A DNA stretch of 15,090 nucleotides from CAISIP01 sp038326025 (GCA_038326025.1 JBBQJP010000094.1:1-15090), one strand, 5' to 3'; counted from the first letter of the stretch, positions 1-9,200 are shown. Translations and numbers: made by a program. Notes: generated by a model not told the origin, from the sequence alone.

Positions 1-296
1 GTCGCATTGTGGTGCTCGTGGGGCCGGTAACGTCCCTCCAGGCCCACGACACCACACAAATCCGGCCCGACAAAGGCGCCGAGGAAAAAGTCATGCGGAC
101 GCGCCGTGGCAGGGGTGAGCCGCTGCTTCGACCACATCAGCGGCCTGGCGGCTTCCTGCTCGGCACTCGACGTGAATGCCTCGGGGTGATCACGCAAGCC
201 GCGCAGGCGCAGCGCCTGGTAACAGGCAGCGTCGTCGGGGCCCAGTTCTCGGATACCCGAACGCGCAGGGGAATGGTCAGGGTCGGGCGTGGTCAT
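1..296 (-). CDS. GNAT-family N-acetyltransferase, N-terminal part (cut by window edge)
   Basis: Seen: 98 codons run from an ATG at 296 off the left edge. Residues 15-44 have the typical GNAT start: an I-R-x-L strand, then D-D-A-x-x-Y-x-x-L-R-L-R-x-L as the first helix, then P-E-A-F and two serines. A hydrophobic strand (F-F-L-G-A-F-V, near residue 72) and C-G-V-V-G-L-E follow, as in the central sheet before the acetyl-CoA site. The acetyl-CoA-binding motif itself lies outside the window. Family knowledge: GNAT enzymes move an acetyl group from acetyl-CoA to an amine, and the substrate cannot be told here. No clear Shine-Dalgarno precedes the ATG, so the exact start is uncertain. The gene is divergent from the DUF1841 gene, with 71 bp between them. 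Confidence 0.72.
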   Translation of the reverse strand, partial: MTTPDPDHSPARSGIRELGPDDAACYQALRLRGLRDHPEAFTSSAEQEAARPLMWSKQRLTPATARPHDFFLGAFVGPDLCGVVGLEGRYRPHEHHNA

Positions 297-367
297 GGTG
301 TGTCGACAATACGGGCAATCGGAACCGCGGATCTCGCACTGTAGCGGGCGGCGGCAAAATACATCCC

Positions 368-805
368 ATGCTGATGCAACCGTCCCAAGCCGATGTACGC
401 CGCTTTTTCTGCGGCGTCTACGCCAAGGCCCAGGCCGGCCAGCCACTCGATGCGATCGAGACACTGGCCAGCGGCTGGATCGACGAACACCCCGAATACC
501 ATGCCGAATTGGCCGACGTCGACGCAGCTCTGCGCACCATGGGTCAGGCGTCCGAGGCGGGCACCAGTCCATTCCTGCACCTGTCGATGCATCTGTCGAT
601 CAGCGAGCAATGTTCGATCGACCAGCCACGCGGCATCCGCCAGGCGGTCGAACTGCTGACGCACCGGCGCAATTCGCTGCATGAGGCGCACCACGCGGCG
701 ATGGAATGTCTGGGAACCATGATCTGGGAAAGCCAGCGGGCAGGACGCCCACCGGACGGCGATGCTTACATCGCCTGCGTGCAGCGGCACGCCACACGCG
801 ACTGA
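368..805 (+). CDS. DUF1841 family protein
   Basis: Seen: 145 residues. The protein begins M-L-M-Q-P-S-Q-A-D-V-R-R-F-F and contains W-I-D-E-H-P-E-Y-H, P-F-L-H-L-S-M-H-L-S-I-S-E-Q, S-I-D-Q-P-R-G-I-R-Q and A-M-E-C-L-G-x-M-I-W-E-S-Q-R. I recognise these as the hallmark conserved blocks of DUF1841. Family knowledge: it is a short, highly conserved soluble protein of beta- and gammaproteobacteria with no established function; the histidine-rich L-H-L-S-M-H-L block suggests a metal or ligand site, which is inference. There is no signal peptide or membrane segment. The start at 368 was chosen over the longer upstream frame because conservation begins here; an ATG two codons downstream at 374 is equally possible. 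It converges on the cytochrome gene. Confidence 0.9.
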   Translation: MLMQPSQADVRRFFCGVYAKAQAGQPLDAIETLASGWIDEHPEYHAELADVDAALRTMGQASEAGTSPFLHLSMHLSISEQCSIDQPRGIRQAVELLTHRRNSLHEAHHAAMECLGTMIWESQRAGRPPDGDAYIACVQRHATRD

Positions 806-822
806 CATCGTTCACCGGCGCG

Positions 823-858
823 CCGCTCGAGCGGACCGGCACGCCGTGGGGCCGGCGT
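823..858. terminator. Inverted repeats between convergent genes (possible bidirectional terminator)
   Basis: The 53-bp gap between two convergent stop codons holds a perfect 12-base palindrome (823-834, ccgctcgagcgg) and a 6-bp stem acgccg/cggcgt with a six-base loop (841-858) ending directly against the cytochrome stop codon. Neither is followed by a clear T-run on either strand, so intrinsic termination is a guess based on location and symmetry. Confidence 0.25.
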
Positions 859-1521
859 TTACTTGAACTTCGACTGCGGAACGGTCTGCAGGTCGCCCGG
901 CAGTTTGCTCAGGTAGTTGGCCATCACCTTGAGTTCGTTGTTCGAGAACTGCTTGGCGATACCCGCCATGATGCCGTTGGAGCGGCCCCAGGTCGCATGA
1001 CCTTCTGTCTTGTAGGACTTCAAGGTTACGAAAAGGTAGTCGGCATGTTGACCGGCCACCTTGGGATACGAAGGATCGATCGGCTTGTTGAAGTTATCGC
1101 CATGGCAGGCAACACATCCACCCTTGGCCACCAACTCGGCCGCCTTGGCGCTGGCCGCAGGTGCTGCCGCAGCTGCAGCAGGTGCCGCATGGCCACTGGC
1201 TTCGTAATAGGCCGACACGTCGGCGATGTCCTGTTCGCTCAGGCCCTCGGCGATGCCGCGCATCGTCGGATGCTTGCGCTCGCCCTTCTGGTAGGCCAGC
1301 AAGGACGCGGCGATGTACTTGGCGCCCTGGCCGGCAATCATCGGCACCTTGTAGACTTCAGGAAAACTCGCCTGATAGCCCTTGATGCCATGGCAACCGA
1401 TGCACATGGCAATCTTGCCCGCGCCAGCGGCGGCGTCGCCCTTGACCTCCTGGGCACTCGCAGACAGCGCCGTCACAGACGCGACAAACACCACAATCAG
1501 GGACGACAACATCTTGTTCAT
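859..1521 (-). CDS. Cytochrome c4-like di-haem periplasmic cytochrome c
   Basis: Seen: 220 residues. A Sec signal peptide (M-N-K then a hydrophobic core) has probable cleavage after A-S-A at residue 23. Two haem-c sites follow: C-I-G-C-H at 40-44 and C-V-A-C-H at 136-140. Candidate axial methionines are M87 (H-P-T-M-R-G-I-A) and M185 (S-N-G-I-M-A-G-I-A). The two halves repeat the V-P/K-x-A-G-Q-x-x-Y pattern and are joined by an alanine/proline-rich linker (about 112-125). Family knowledge: cytochrome c4 is a tandem di-haem electron carrier passing electrons from the bc1 complex to terminal oxidases in the periplasm. Length fits the mature family of about 190-200 residues. The start at 1521 was chosen because it gives a clean signal peptide; an upstream in-frame extension would spoil it. 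It is divergent from the MoxR gene. Confidence 0.93.
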   Translation of the reverse strand: MNKMLSSLIVVFVASVTALSASAQEVKGDAAAGAGKIAMCIGCHGIKGYQASFPEVYKVPMIAGQGAKYIAASLLAYQKGERKHPTMRGIAEGLSEQDIADVSAYYEASGHAAPAAAAAAPAASAKAAELVAKGGCVACHGDNFNKPIDPSYPKVAGQHADYLFVTLKSYKTEGHATWGRSNGIMAGIAKQFSNNELKVMANYLSKLPGDLQTVPQSKFK

Positions 1522-1567
1522 TTTGCGCAGACAATCAAAGGTGGGCCGGGGAATCTCAAACCCGCAG

Positions 1568-1573
1568 ATTATA
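1568..1573 (-). promoter_or_regulatory. Candidate -10 box for the cytochrome c4 gene
   Basis: On the minus strand this hexamer reads TATAAT, an exact sigma-70 -10 consensus in otherwise GC-rich DNA, about 47 bases upstream of the cytochrome ATG. It would give a leader of roughly 40 bases. I cannot find a good -35 hexamer 16-18 bases upstream, so it is either activator-dependent or fortuitous. Confidence 0.35.
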
Positions 1574-1632
1574 TCGGCCATGTTTTTGCCCTCTCCGATC
1601 ACCGTTTACAGCCACGCGCACGCTTTTGCATC

Positions 1633-2475
1633 ATGAAATTCCAAGGTACCAAGAACTACGTTGCCACACAGGACCTGATGTTGTCCGTCAATGCCGCGGT
1701 CACGCTCAAACGCCCGCTGCTGGTCAAGGGAGAACCGGGCACCGGCAAGACCATGCTTGCCGAGGAGGTGTCCACCGCGCTGGACCTGCCGCTGCTGCAG
1801 TGGCATATCAAGTCGACCACCAAGGCCCAGCAGGGTCTGTATGAGTACGACGCGGTCAGTCGCCTGCGTGACTCCCAACTCGGCGATGAAAAGGTCAAGG
1901 ACATCCACAACTACATTGTTCGTGGCGTGTTGTGGCAGGCTTTCACCGCCGAGGAGCCGGTGGCGCTGCTGATCGACGAGATCGACAAGGCCGACATCGA
2001 ATTCCCGAACGACTTGCTACGCGAGATCGACCGCATGGAGTTCTACTGTTATGAAACCCGCGAACTGATCCGCGCCAAGCACCGGCCGCTGGTGTTCATC
2101 ACCTCGAACAACGAAAAGGAACTGCCGGACGCGTTCTTGCGCCGCTGTTTCTTCCATTACATCAAGTTCCCCGATGCCGACACCATGAAAAGCATCATCG
2201 ACGTGCATTTCCCCGGCCTCAAGAAGGAACTGCTGACGGCGGCCATGAAAACCTTCTACGACATCCGAAACCTGCCGGGCCTGAAGAAGAAACCATCGAC
2301 CAGCGAGTTGCTGGACTGGCTCAAGCTGCTGCTGGCCGAGGAGATCCCGGCCGAGACCCTGCACAGCAAGGACGACAAGGTTGCGGTGCCGCCGCTGGTG
2401 GGCGCCCTGCTCAAGAACGAGCAGGACGTCACGCTGTTCGAGAAACTGGTGTTCATGCAGCGGCACAACCGCTGA
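1633..2475 (+). CDS. MoxR-family AAA+ ATPase
   Basis: Seen: 280 residues with a full set of AAA+ motifs: Walker A G-E-P-G-T-G-K-T at 33-40, Walker B L-L-I-D-E-I-D at 112-118, sensor 1 around T-S-N-N at 157-160, and the L-R-R-C arginine-finger region at 169-172. A helical lid (S-T-S-E-L-L-D-W-L) lies near the C-terminus. There is no signal peptide, so it is cytoplasmic. Family knowledge: MoxR ATPases act as chaperones with a VWA-domain partner, remodelling proteins or inserting metal cofactors or substrates. The VWA partner is encoded two genes downstream. The frame is open far upstream, but that stretch is antisense to the cytochrome gene; the M-K-F-Q-G-T-K-N-Y-V start at 1633 is where family similarity begins. 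No good Shine-Dalgarno precedes it. It is the first gene of the probable five-gene operon. Confidence 0.93.
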   Translation: MKFQGTKNYVATQDLMLSVNAAVTLKRPLLVKGEPGTGKTMLAEEVSTALDLPLLQWHIKSTTKAQQGLYEYDAVSRLRDSQLGDEKVKDIHNYIVRGVLWQAFTAEEPVALLIDEIDKADIEFPNDLLREIDRMEFYCYETRELIRAKHRPLVFITSNNEKELPDAFLRRCFFHYIKFPDADTMKSIIDVHFPGLKKELLTAAMKTFYDIRNLPGLKKKPSTSELLDWLKLLLAEEIPAETLHSKDDKVAVPPLVGALLKNEQDVTLFEKLVFMQRHNR

Positions 2476-2502
2476 TCAGACGCGGCGACGTCGGAGCGCA
2501 CC

Positions 2503-3102
2503 ATGGCATTTGTAGAACCCGTCATCCTGCGTGACCGCGGCATCACGCTGGCCCCGCTGGGCCTGGAACATGAAGAAGGCCTGAGCGCCGCGGCTCGCGA
2601 CGGCGAACTCTGGCAATTGCGCATCACCTCGGTGCCCGAGCCAGAGCAGGTACGCCGCTACATCGACGATGCTTTGCAGGCGCGCGAGGACGGCAACCGG
2701 TTTGCCTTCGCCGTACTCGACGAGACGACCGGCACGGTGCTGGGATCGAGCAGTTACCACGACATCCTGCCGGCCGTCAAAAGAGTCGAGATCGGCTACA
2801 CCTGGTACCGCAAGTCGAGCCAGCGAACACATGTCAACACCACCTGCAAGCTGCTGCTGATGGGCCACGCCTTCGACACGCTGGGCTGCCATGTGGTGGG
2901 TTGGCGCACTGACAACTTCAATTTCGCGTCACAAGCCGCGATCGAACGCCTGGGCGCACGCAAGGACGGCGTGATCCGGGGCCATGCCTTGCGCCGCGAC
3001 GGAACCATCCGCGATACCGTGATGTACAGCATGCGATCGGGTGAATGGCCCGAGACGCGGGCCCAGTTGCTGTACCTGCGGGACAAAGCCCGCGAAAGCT
3101 GA
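2503..3102 (+). CDS. GNAT-family N-acetyltransferase (RimJ/RimL-like)
   Basis: Seen: 199 residues. The fold order of the COG1670 type is recognisable: an N-terminal strand (I-T-L-A-P-L), P-E-P-E-Q-V-R-R-Y-I, F-A-V-L-D-E-T-T-G-T-V-L-G-S-S-S-Y, I-G-Y-T-W-Y, then Q-R-T-H-V-N-T (107-113) at the acetyl-CoA loop, and N-F-A-S-Q-A-A-I-E-R-L-G-A with D-G-V-I-R-G-H as the C-terminal signature. Family knowledge: this subgroup uses R-T-x-V-N-T in place of the textbook R-x-x-G-x-G loop. The acceptor is unknown, perhaps a protein N-terminus or a small molecule. A GGAG ribosome site (2493-2496) lies six bases before the ATG. It starts 27 bp after moxR and is placed between the ATPase and its VWA partner, which suggests but does not prove a shared role. 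Confidence 0.88.
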   Translation: MAFVEPVILRDRGITLAPLGLEHEEGLSAAARDGELWQLRITSVPEPEQVRRYIDDALQAREDGNRFAFAVLDETTGTVLGSSSYHDILPAVKRVEIGYTWYRKSSQRTHVNTTCKLLLMGHAFDTLGCHVVGWRTDNFNFASQAAIERLGARKDGVIRGHALRRDGTIRDTVMYSMRSGEWPETRAQLLYLRDKARES

Positions 3103-3171
3103 AATGCGGGTCGCAGGGCGCGCACCCAGCGGATGCGTCAGCCTTGAGAACACCGCGAAACGGAGACCAGC

Positions 3172-4386
3172 ATGTTGATCGATTTTTTCTATACCCTGCG
3201 TTCGGCCAAGCTGCCGGTATCGGTCAAGGAATACCTGACACTGCTCGAGGCGCTCAAGCAAGGCGTGGTCGGGCCGAACACGATGCAGGACGATAGCGAG
3301 GCACCTGCGGTCGGTTACAAGATCGACGACTTCTACTACCTGAGCCGCACGACGCTGGTCAAGGACGAAAAACACTACGACAAGTTCGACCGCGCGTTCT
3401 CTGCCTATTTCAAGGGCGTGGAGATGGTGGCCGACTTCACGAAAGACATACCGCTTGATTGGTTGCGCAAGAACCTGGAGCTCAACCTGAGCCCCGAGGA
3501 GAAGGCCAAGATCGAGAAGATGGGTTGGGACGAGCTGATGGAGACGCTCAAGAAGCGCTTCGAGGAGCAGAAGGAGCGCCACGAGGGCGGCAGCCGCATG
3601 ATCGGCACCGGCGGCACCTCGCCGTTTGGCGCCAATGGCTTCAATCCGCAGGGCATCCGCATCGGCCAGGAAAAAAGCCGCAACCGCAGCGCCGTCAAGG
3701 TCTGGGACCAGCGCGCCTACAAGGACTACGACGACACCCAGGAGCTGGGTACGCGCAATATCAAGGTGGCACTGCGCCGGCTGCGCAAGTTCGCGCGCGA
3801 AGGCCATGAGGAAGAACTCGATCTGGACGACACCATCCGATCGACCGCCGCCAACGCCGGCTGGCTCGACATCAAGATGGTGCCAGAGCGCCACAACAAT
3901 GTGAAGGTACTGCTGCTGATGGACGTCGGCGGCACGATGGATGAACACATCGCGCGGGTCGAAGAAATGTTCTCGGCCACCAAGACCGAGTTCAAGCACA
4001 TGGAGTTTTATTACTTCCACAACTGCGTTTACGACTTCATGTGGAAGAACAACCGGCGCCGCTATTCCGAGAAGTTCGCCACCTGGGACATCATCCGCAA
4101 GTACAACAAGGACTACAAGCTGATCTTCATCGGCGATGCGACCATGAGTCCGTACGAGATCCTGCAACCCGGGGGCAGCGTCGAATACAACAACGAAGAG
4201 GCAGGCGCCGAATGGCTGCAGCGGCTGACCAACGCGTTCCCGAAATTTGCCTGGATCAATCCCGAACCGCATGGCGTCTGGCAATACCGCCAGAGCATCA
4301 GCGTAGTCCAGCAGTTGATGAGCCATCGCATGTATCCCCTGACCATAAAGGGTCTCGAGGATGCGATGCGGCTGCTGTCAAAATAG
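3172..4386 (+). CDS. VWA-domain, CoxE-like protein (MoxR partner)
   Basis: Seen: 404 residues. The N-terminal half (M-L-I-D-F-F-Y-T-L-R, then L-P-V-S-V-K-E-Y-L-T-L-L-E-A-L) is the CoxE-like region. A very charged, probably helical stretch spans about 107-140 and is followed by a glycine-rich linker (G-G-S-R-M-I-G-T-G-G-T). The von Willebrand A fold starts at V-K-V-L-L-L-M-D and has a MIDAS-like loop D251-V-G-G-T255, where the textbook motif is D-x-S-x-S. The later G-D-A-T-M-S-P-Y-E (321-329) is the second strand with an acidic tip. There is no signal peptide. Family knowledge: such proteins bind MoxR ATPases and act in assembly of enzymes or surface complexes. A GGAG site (3162-3165) precedes the start at six-base spacing. 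The stop lies 4 bp before tamA. Confidence 0.9.
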   Translation: MLIDFFYTLRSAKLPVSVKEYLTLLEALKQGVVGPNTMQDDSEAPAVGYKIDDFYYLSRTTLVKDEKHYDKFDRAFSAYFKGVEMVADFTKDIPLDWLRKNLELNLSPEEKAKIEKMGWDELMETLKKRFEEQKERHEGGSRMIGTGGTSPFGANGFNPQGIRIGQEKSRNRSAVKVWDQRAYKDYDDTQELGTRNIKVALRRLRKFAREGHEEELDLDDTIRSTAANAGWLDIKMVPERHNNVKVLLLMDVGGTMDEHIARVEEMFSATKTEFKHMEFYYFHNCVYDFMWKNNRRRYSEKFATWDIIRKYNKDYKLIFIGDATMSPYEILQPGGSVEYNNEEAGAEWLQRLTNAFPKFAWINPEPHGVWQYRQSISVVQQLMSHRMYPLTIKGLEDAMRLLSK

Positions 4387-4390
4387 CTTC

Positions 4391-6268
4391 ATGAGCAAAC
4401 GATGGGTCGGCGCGCAAACGCGTGCGTGGTTGCTTGTCGCCTGCGTCATCAGCGCTCCGTTTTCAATTGGAGCGCAAACGACTCCCGCGGCGACGGCACC
4501 CGAGGCAGCAGCCAGCGCGGCAACATCGGCCGAACCGGTGGTGGCCTTTACGGTCGAAGTCCAGGCACCCAAACAGGTGCAGGAGTATTTGCTGCGCCAT
4601 CTCGATCTGATGCGCTACCGCACGTTGTCCGACCTGGACGACACCGAACTCGAGCGTCTGCGGATCGCCGCCGAACGCAACGTCCGTGATCTGCTGGGCA
4701 CGCTGGGGTATTTTTCGCCCGAGGTCCACGTCTTGCGGGCCAACGTCGACAACACCAACGGACCGTCGCGTGTGGTTCGCATTGCAGTTCAGACCGGTCC
4801 GTCCACCACCGTCACCGATGTGAGCGTGGGCTTCAGTGGTGCAATTGTGCAAGACACCGAAGCAGCGGGCCAGCGCCTGGCCATCGAACGCGGCTGGACT
4901 TTGCCGGTCGGCAAACCGTTCACACAGGAGGCCTGGGACGATGCCAAGACACAGGCCTTGCGCCAACTGGCCGCGCGCCGCTACCCGCTGGGGCGCATCG
5001 CGACCAGCCGCGCCGAGATCGATCCGACGATAGACGCTGCGCGCCTGGGGGTGACGCTCGACTCCGGCCCGTTGTACCGCCTCGGCGAATTGAACATCTC
5101 GGGGCTGGAGCGCTACGACCCGCTGCTGGTTCAACGCATCGCACGCCTGAAACCCGGCGCGCCCTACGACCAGAACGAAATGCTCGAGGCGCAACAACGG
5201 TTGCAGTCCAGCGGCTATTTCGGATCGGTGGTGATCGAGATCGACCCGAACGGCGATCCGCAGGCCGCGCCGGTCAACGTCACGCTGCGCGAAGCCTTGC
5301 GCAATCGGTGGCAACTGGGTGTGGGCGTGAGCACCGACAGTGGCTTGCGGCTGTCGGCCGAACACACAAACCTGCAGGTGCCGCTGATCGGCTGGCGCGC
5401 GGACTCCAAGCTGCTTATCGATGGCGACACCCGCCTGTTATCCAGCGAACTGTTGTCACTGCCGAACGACGACAACTGGCGCTGGTCTTTGCTCGGCGAG
5501 TTGAAGAACGAGGATGTGGCCAGCGTGGCCGTACGCAGTCAGAAGCTGCGCGCCGGCCGCGTGCAACGCGGGGATCGCATTGACCGCAACTACTACCTGC
5601 AATATGACCGGGCTGCCACCACTGGAACGGACCTGAACGAGACGGCGCAGTCCATCAGCGCGGTTTATGGCTGGACACAACGCGCCTTCGACCGCCTGCC
5701 CTACCCCTCAAGCGGATACGGCCTGGGCATGGAGGTTGGTGGTGGCCTGACGCTGGGCAGCCAGCGCGACCCGTTCTTTCGCACGCGCATGAACTGGCTG
5801 GGCATCTGGTCGCTGGACAAACCACTGGACAGCACCACGACAGCTGCGCGCGCCGGGCGTATCGCCGTGCGTCTGCAGGCTGGTGCCGTCGTGTCCAAGG
5901 ATAGCGCCACGATTCCGAGTACCCAGCTGTTCCTGGCTGGCGGCGATGCCAGTGTGCGCGGCTACTCCTATCAAAGCATCGGCAGTGCCGAAGCCAATGG
6001 CGTCGTGACGCCGGGGCGTTACCTGGCGGTGGCCAGTGTCGAATGGCAGCGGCCGATCCTGGTCGACGGCCAGCCAAGCCCCTGGGAAAGCACGGTATTC
6101 ATCGACGTGGGCGCAGTGGCCGACAAACCGTCGCAGTTCGACGCCAAGGTCGGCATCGGCGCGGGCGTGCGATACCGCAGCCCGGTCGGCCCGCTGCAAC
6201 TGGACCTGGCGTACGGGGTGGACAAAAAAGCGCTGCGTCTGCACCTGAGCGTGGGGTTCACATTCTGA
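4391..6268 (+). CDS. tamA: TamA, Omp85-family outer-membrane translocation/assembly protein
   Basis: Seen: 625 residues. A signal peptide (M-S-K-R-W, hydrophobic core, likely cut after I-G-A at 28) is followed by an alanine-rich spacer, then POTRA-type repeats over about 50-280 with the G-Y-F signature (L-G-Y-F-S-P and S-S-G-Y-F-G-S-V). The rest is a 16-strand-type beta barrel carrying the conserved V-R-G-Y lid-lock motif at 522-525 and ending in a terminal F, the outer-membrane barrel signal. Family knowledge: TamA works with TamB in outer-membrane protein insertion and envelope lipid homeostasis; E. coli TamA is about 577 residues. BamA is excluded because BamA has five POTRA domains and is longer. 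The start at 4391 gives a clean signal peptide; an in-frame ATG at 4361 overlaps the VWA gene and would spoil it. No strong Shine-Dalgarno is seen, so coupling to VWA translation is likely. Confidence 0.93.
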   Translation: MSKRWVGAQTRAWLLVACVISAPFSIGAQTTPAATAPEAAASAATSAEPVVAFTVEVQAPKQVQEYLLRHLDLMRYRTLSDLDDTELERLRIAAERNVRDLLGTLGYFSPEVHVLRANVDNTNGPSRVVRIAVQTGPSTTVTDVSVGFSGAIVQDTEAAGQRLAIERGWTLPVGKPFTQEAWDDAKTQALRQLAARRYPLGRIATSRAEIDPTIDAARLGVTLDSGPLYRLGELNISGLERYDPLLVQRIARLKPGAPYDQNEMLEAQQRLQSSGYFGSVVIEIDPNGDPQAAPVNVTLREALRNRWQLGVGVSTDSGLRLSAEHTNLQVPLIGWRADSKLLIDGDTRLLSSELLSLPNDDNWRWSLLGELKNEDVASVAVRSQKLRAGRVQRGDRIDRNYYLQYDRAATTGTDLNETAQSISAVYGWTQRAFDRLPYPSSGYGLGMEVGGGLTLGSQRDPFFRTRMNWLGIWSLDKPLDSTTTAARAGRIAVRLQAGAVVSKDSATIPSTQLFLAGGDASVRGYSYQSIGSAEANGVVTPGRYLAVASVEWQRPILVDGQPSPWESTVFIDVGAVADKPSQFDAKVGIGAGVRYRSPVGPLQLDLAYGVDKKALRLHLSVGFTF

Positions 6269-9200
6269 TGCGCCGTCAGCTGCACGCACTGCTGTTTCAG
6301 CTGGTCTGGCTGCTGGAACTGGTGCTGGTGCTTGCCGTGGCGTTGCTGGTGGCCGTGTGGTTGTGGAGCAGCACGGCCGGATCACTGGCCACCGTGATCA
6401 GGGAAGCATCTGCCTATCTGCCAACCGGTCAGACGCTCGAGGCGCAGGAGGTCAAGGGCAGCCTGCGCAGTGGCGGACAGATCGGGCAGCTGCGCTGGCA
6501 TGCAGACGGATTGACCGTGACGGCGCACGACGTGCGCTTCGATTGGCAGCCGCTGGAACTGCTGCGACGGCGCCTGCACGTGACCGAACTCTCCGTGGCG
6601 CAACTCGAAGTAGACGACCAGCGTGCCCCCTCGACAGATGCGCCCGCGCCGCCGCCGGAGATCGTGTTGCCGCTCGACATCGACCTTCCGCTGGTGGTGG
6701 ATACGTTCAAGCTCACCGGCGCCACCACGCTGGAGGCCAGCAACCTGGTCGCGAACTACCGCTACCTCGCGCAGCAGCACCACTTGCAAGTCGACCGGAT
6801 TCAGTTGGCCCAAGGGCAGTACCAGGGTCGCGTGAGCCTGCAGGCCCGACTGCCGATGGCGCTGGATCTGCAACTCAAGGGGCGCGTGGTGGCCCCGATC
6901 GGTGACGGCCAGAACATGGCGCTGGACGCATCCGCCACGCTGCGCGGGCCACTCGCCGGCGTGGCGCCCTTGCTGGACCTGCAGGCGCTGGTGCAACCCG
7001 AGCCAGGCACAACGTCTGAGCGAGCCAGCAATCGCGCGATGCGCGCCAGTGTGTCGGCCCAGATCAGTCCGTGGGCCAGCCAACCAGTGGTGCGGGCCCA
7101 GGCCTCGTTCAACCAGCTCGACCTGGCTGCCCTGTGGCCAGCCGCGCCGCGTACGCTGCTCACCGGCAACACCTGGGTGCGGCCGGCTGGCGCGCAGTGG
7201 CTGGCCGACCTGAACCTGATCAACCGCGACGCCGGGCCCTGGGACAAGGGTCGGTTGCCGGTGGAGAGTCTGAAAGGGCTGATCGCGTACAACAACGGCC
7301 GCTGGGGTATCGAGTCGCTGAATGCCGACGCCGCTGGCGGACGCGTGCGCCTGCAGGCCCGGCTGGCGGACGCGTCCCAACTGAGCGCAACATCTGGCTG
7401 GCAAGGCCAGTTGCAGTTGCAAGGGGTGAATCTGGCCAAGGCACATAGCGAGCTCGACCCGATCCGCCTGGACGGCGAATTGAAGGCGATCGCGGCCAAG
7501 GATGGTGTCGATTTTGACGCTGCACTGCAGCCGTCGGCACAACAGGAACGCGGCTCACCGCTGCGCGGGCTGCAACTGCAGTCAGCTGCCGCCAAGGGGC
7601 GCTGGCGTGACGGCCGGGTGCACCTGGACAGCCTGAACGTACGCACCCGCGACGCCCGACTCGACGGGCGCCTGGAAATGCAACTGGCGACACGCGCCGT
7701 GAGCGGTCGACTCGCGCTCACCGCGCCTGGCCTGACGGCCAATCTTTCGGGCGATATCGCTGCCAATGACGGTAACGGGGTGATCGCGCTCAAGCTGCTC
7801 GACGCTAACGCAACGCGTCGCTGGCTTGCCCGTCTGCCGATGACGCCGGCGCAACTGGACACACTGGAGCTGCGTGGCGACGCCGCCGTCGATCTGCGCT
7901 GGCGTGGCGGATGGCAGGCGCTGGATGCCGGACGAGGCGCCAAGGCATCGGTTGATGGCCGCGTACAGATCACACAACTCGCTGTGGGTCAGCGCGAGCA
8001 GGCGCCAGCGCAATGGCTGCGATTGAGCAGCGTCGACACCCGGCTGACGGGTACGCTCGATGCCCTGACCTTATCCATGTCAGCCCAGGCAGCACAGGGC
8101 ACGGCCCAGGCGCAGCTGCAGGCCAGCGCGAGCGGTGGTATCGACACCCGTGGCGACTGGAAGGCGCAGGTCTCGTCGCTGAAGTTGCAGGCCCGCGAAA
8201 GCAGCTTGCCCGGCCCCTGGACGGTGACTCTGGCCCGCCCCTTGGATCTGTCGTGGACTGCACCGACCCCGGGAGACACCGGCGGCCCGATTTTGCGTGT
8301 CGGCGCCGCACAGGCCGATCTGGTCGGCCCCGCGCCCGGCACGGCCGTGCTGGTTTGGCAACCCATCATCTGGCAAGCCGGCGGCCGAACCGAGCTGATG
8401 AGCAAGGGCGAACTGCGCGGACTGCCGATGGGTTGGATGACGCTGCTGGGCGGTACCTCCCTCGCATCTGCAGGCCTCAGTGGCGACCTGGTGTTCGACG
8501 GCCAGTGGGACGTGACACTGGCCGAGAAGCTCTCGCTGCGCGCAACGCTCGCCCGGCGCAGTGGTGACATGCGCATACAGACTGACGGCAGCGCACCGGC
8601 TGCGGCCGGCGCATCGACCAGCACCATCAATGCTGGAATTCGGGAGCTGGGTCTCACCGTGTTGGGCGACGGCGACGCCGTCAACGCAAGTTTTCGCTGG
8701 GATAGCGAACGCGCTGGTAACGCACAGGCGCAAATGTCGACCCGCCTGACCCGCACCAGCGCCGGCTGGCAGTGGGCGCCCGATAGCGCCATCAAAGGCA
8801 GCCTGCGCGCGCAGATGCCGCAGGTGGGTGTCTGGTCGCTGCTGGCACCACCCGGTTGGCGCGTACGTGGCACCGTCGACGCCAGCCTGGACCTGTCAGG
8901 TACCCGCGGCGCACCGCAGTGGAACGGCAAGCTGCAGGCACGCGAATTGGCATTGCGCTCGGTGGTTGACGGCATCGAGTTCGGCAACGGCCAACTACGC
9001 GCGACGCTGCAGGGCGAGCGCCTGATCATCGACGAATTCAGCCTGCAGGGCGCTGGCGGCGAAAGTGGCGGCACGCTTGTTGCCACCGGTTTCGCCCAAT
9101 GGTTGCCGACCCAAGGCACAGACGCGTCGGGATTGGGCGCCATCGAACTGCAGATCGACGCGGTGGCCAAGGCCCTGCGCGTGTCGGCACGGGCCGACCG

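Noticed and set aside
706..1632. Long upstream extension of the MoxR frame (589 residues in all)
   Set aside because: The extra N-terminal part is antisense to the clear cytochrome c4 gene and has no family similarity; MoxR similarity starts at 1633.
2929..4326. 465-residue open frame on the minus strand
   Set aside because: It lies fully antisense to the VWA gene. High-GC codon use makes such shadow frames common, and its composition (V, L, A, D, H rich without motifs) fits a shadow.
6043..6267. Extension of the tamB frame upstream into tamA
   Set aside because: It overlaps the tamA barrel coding region in another frame; the signal-anchor start at 6268 with TGATG coupling is far better.
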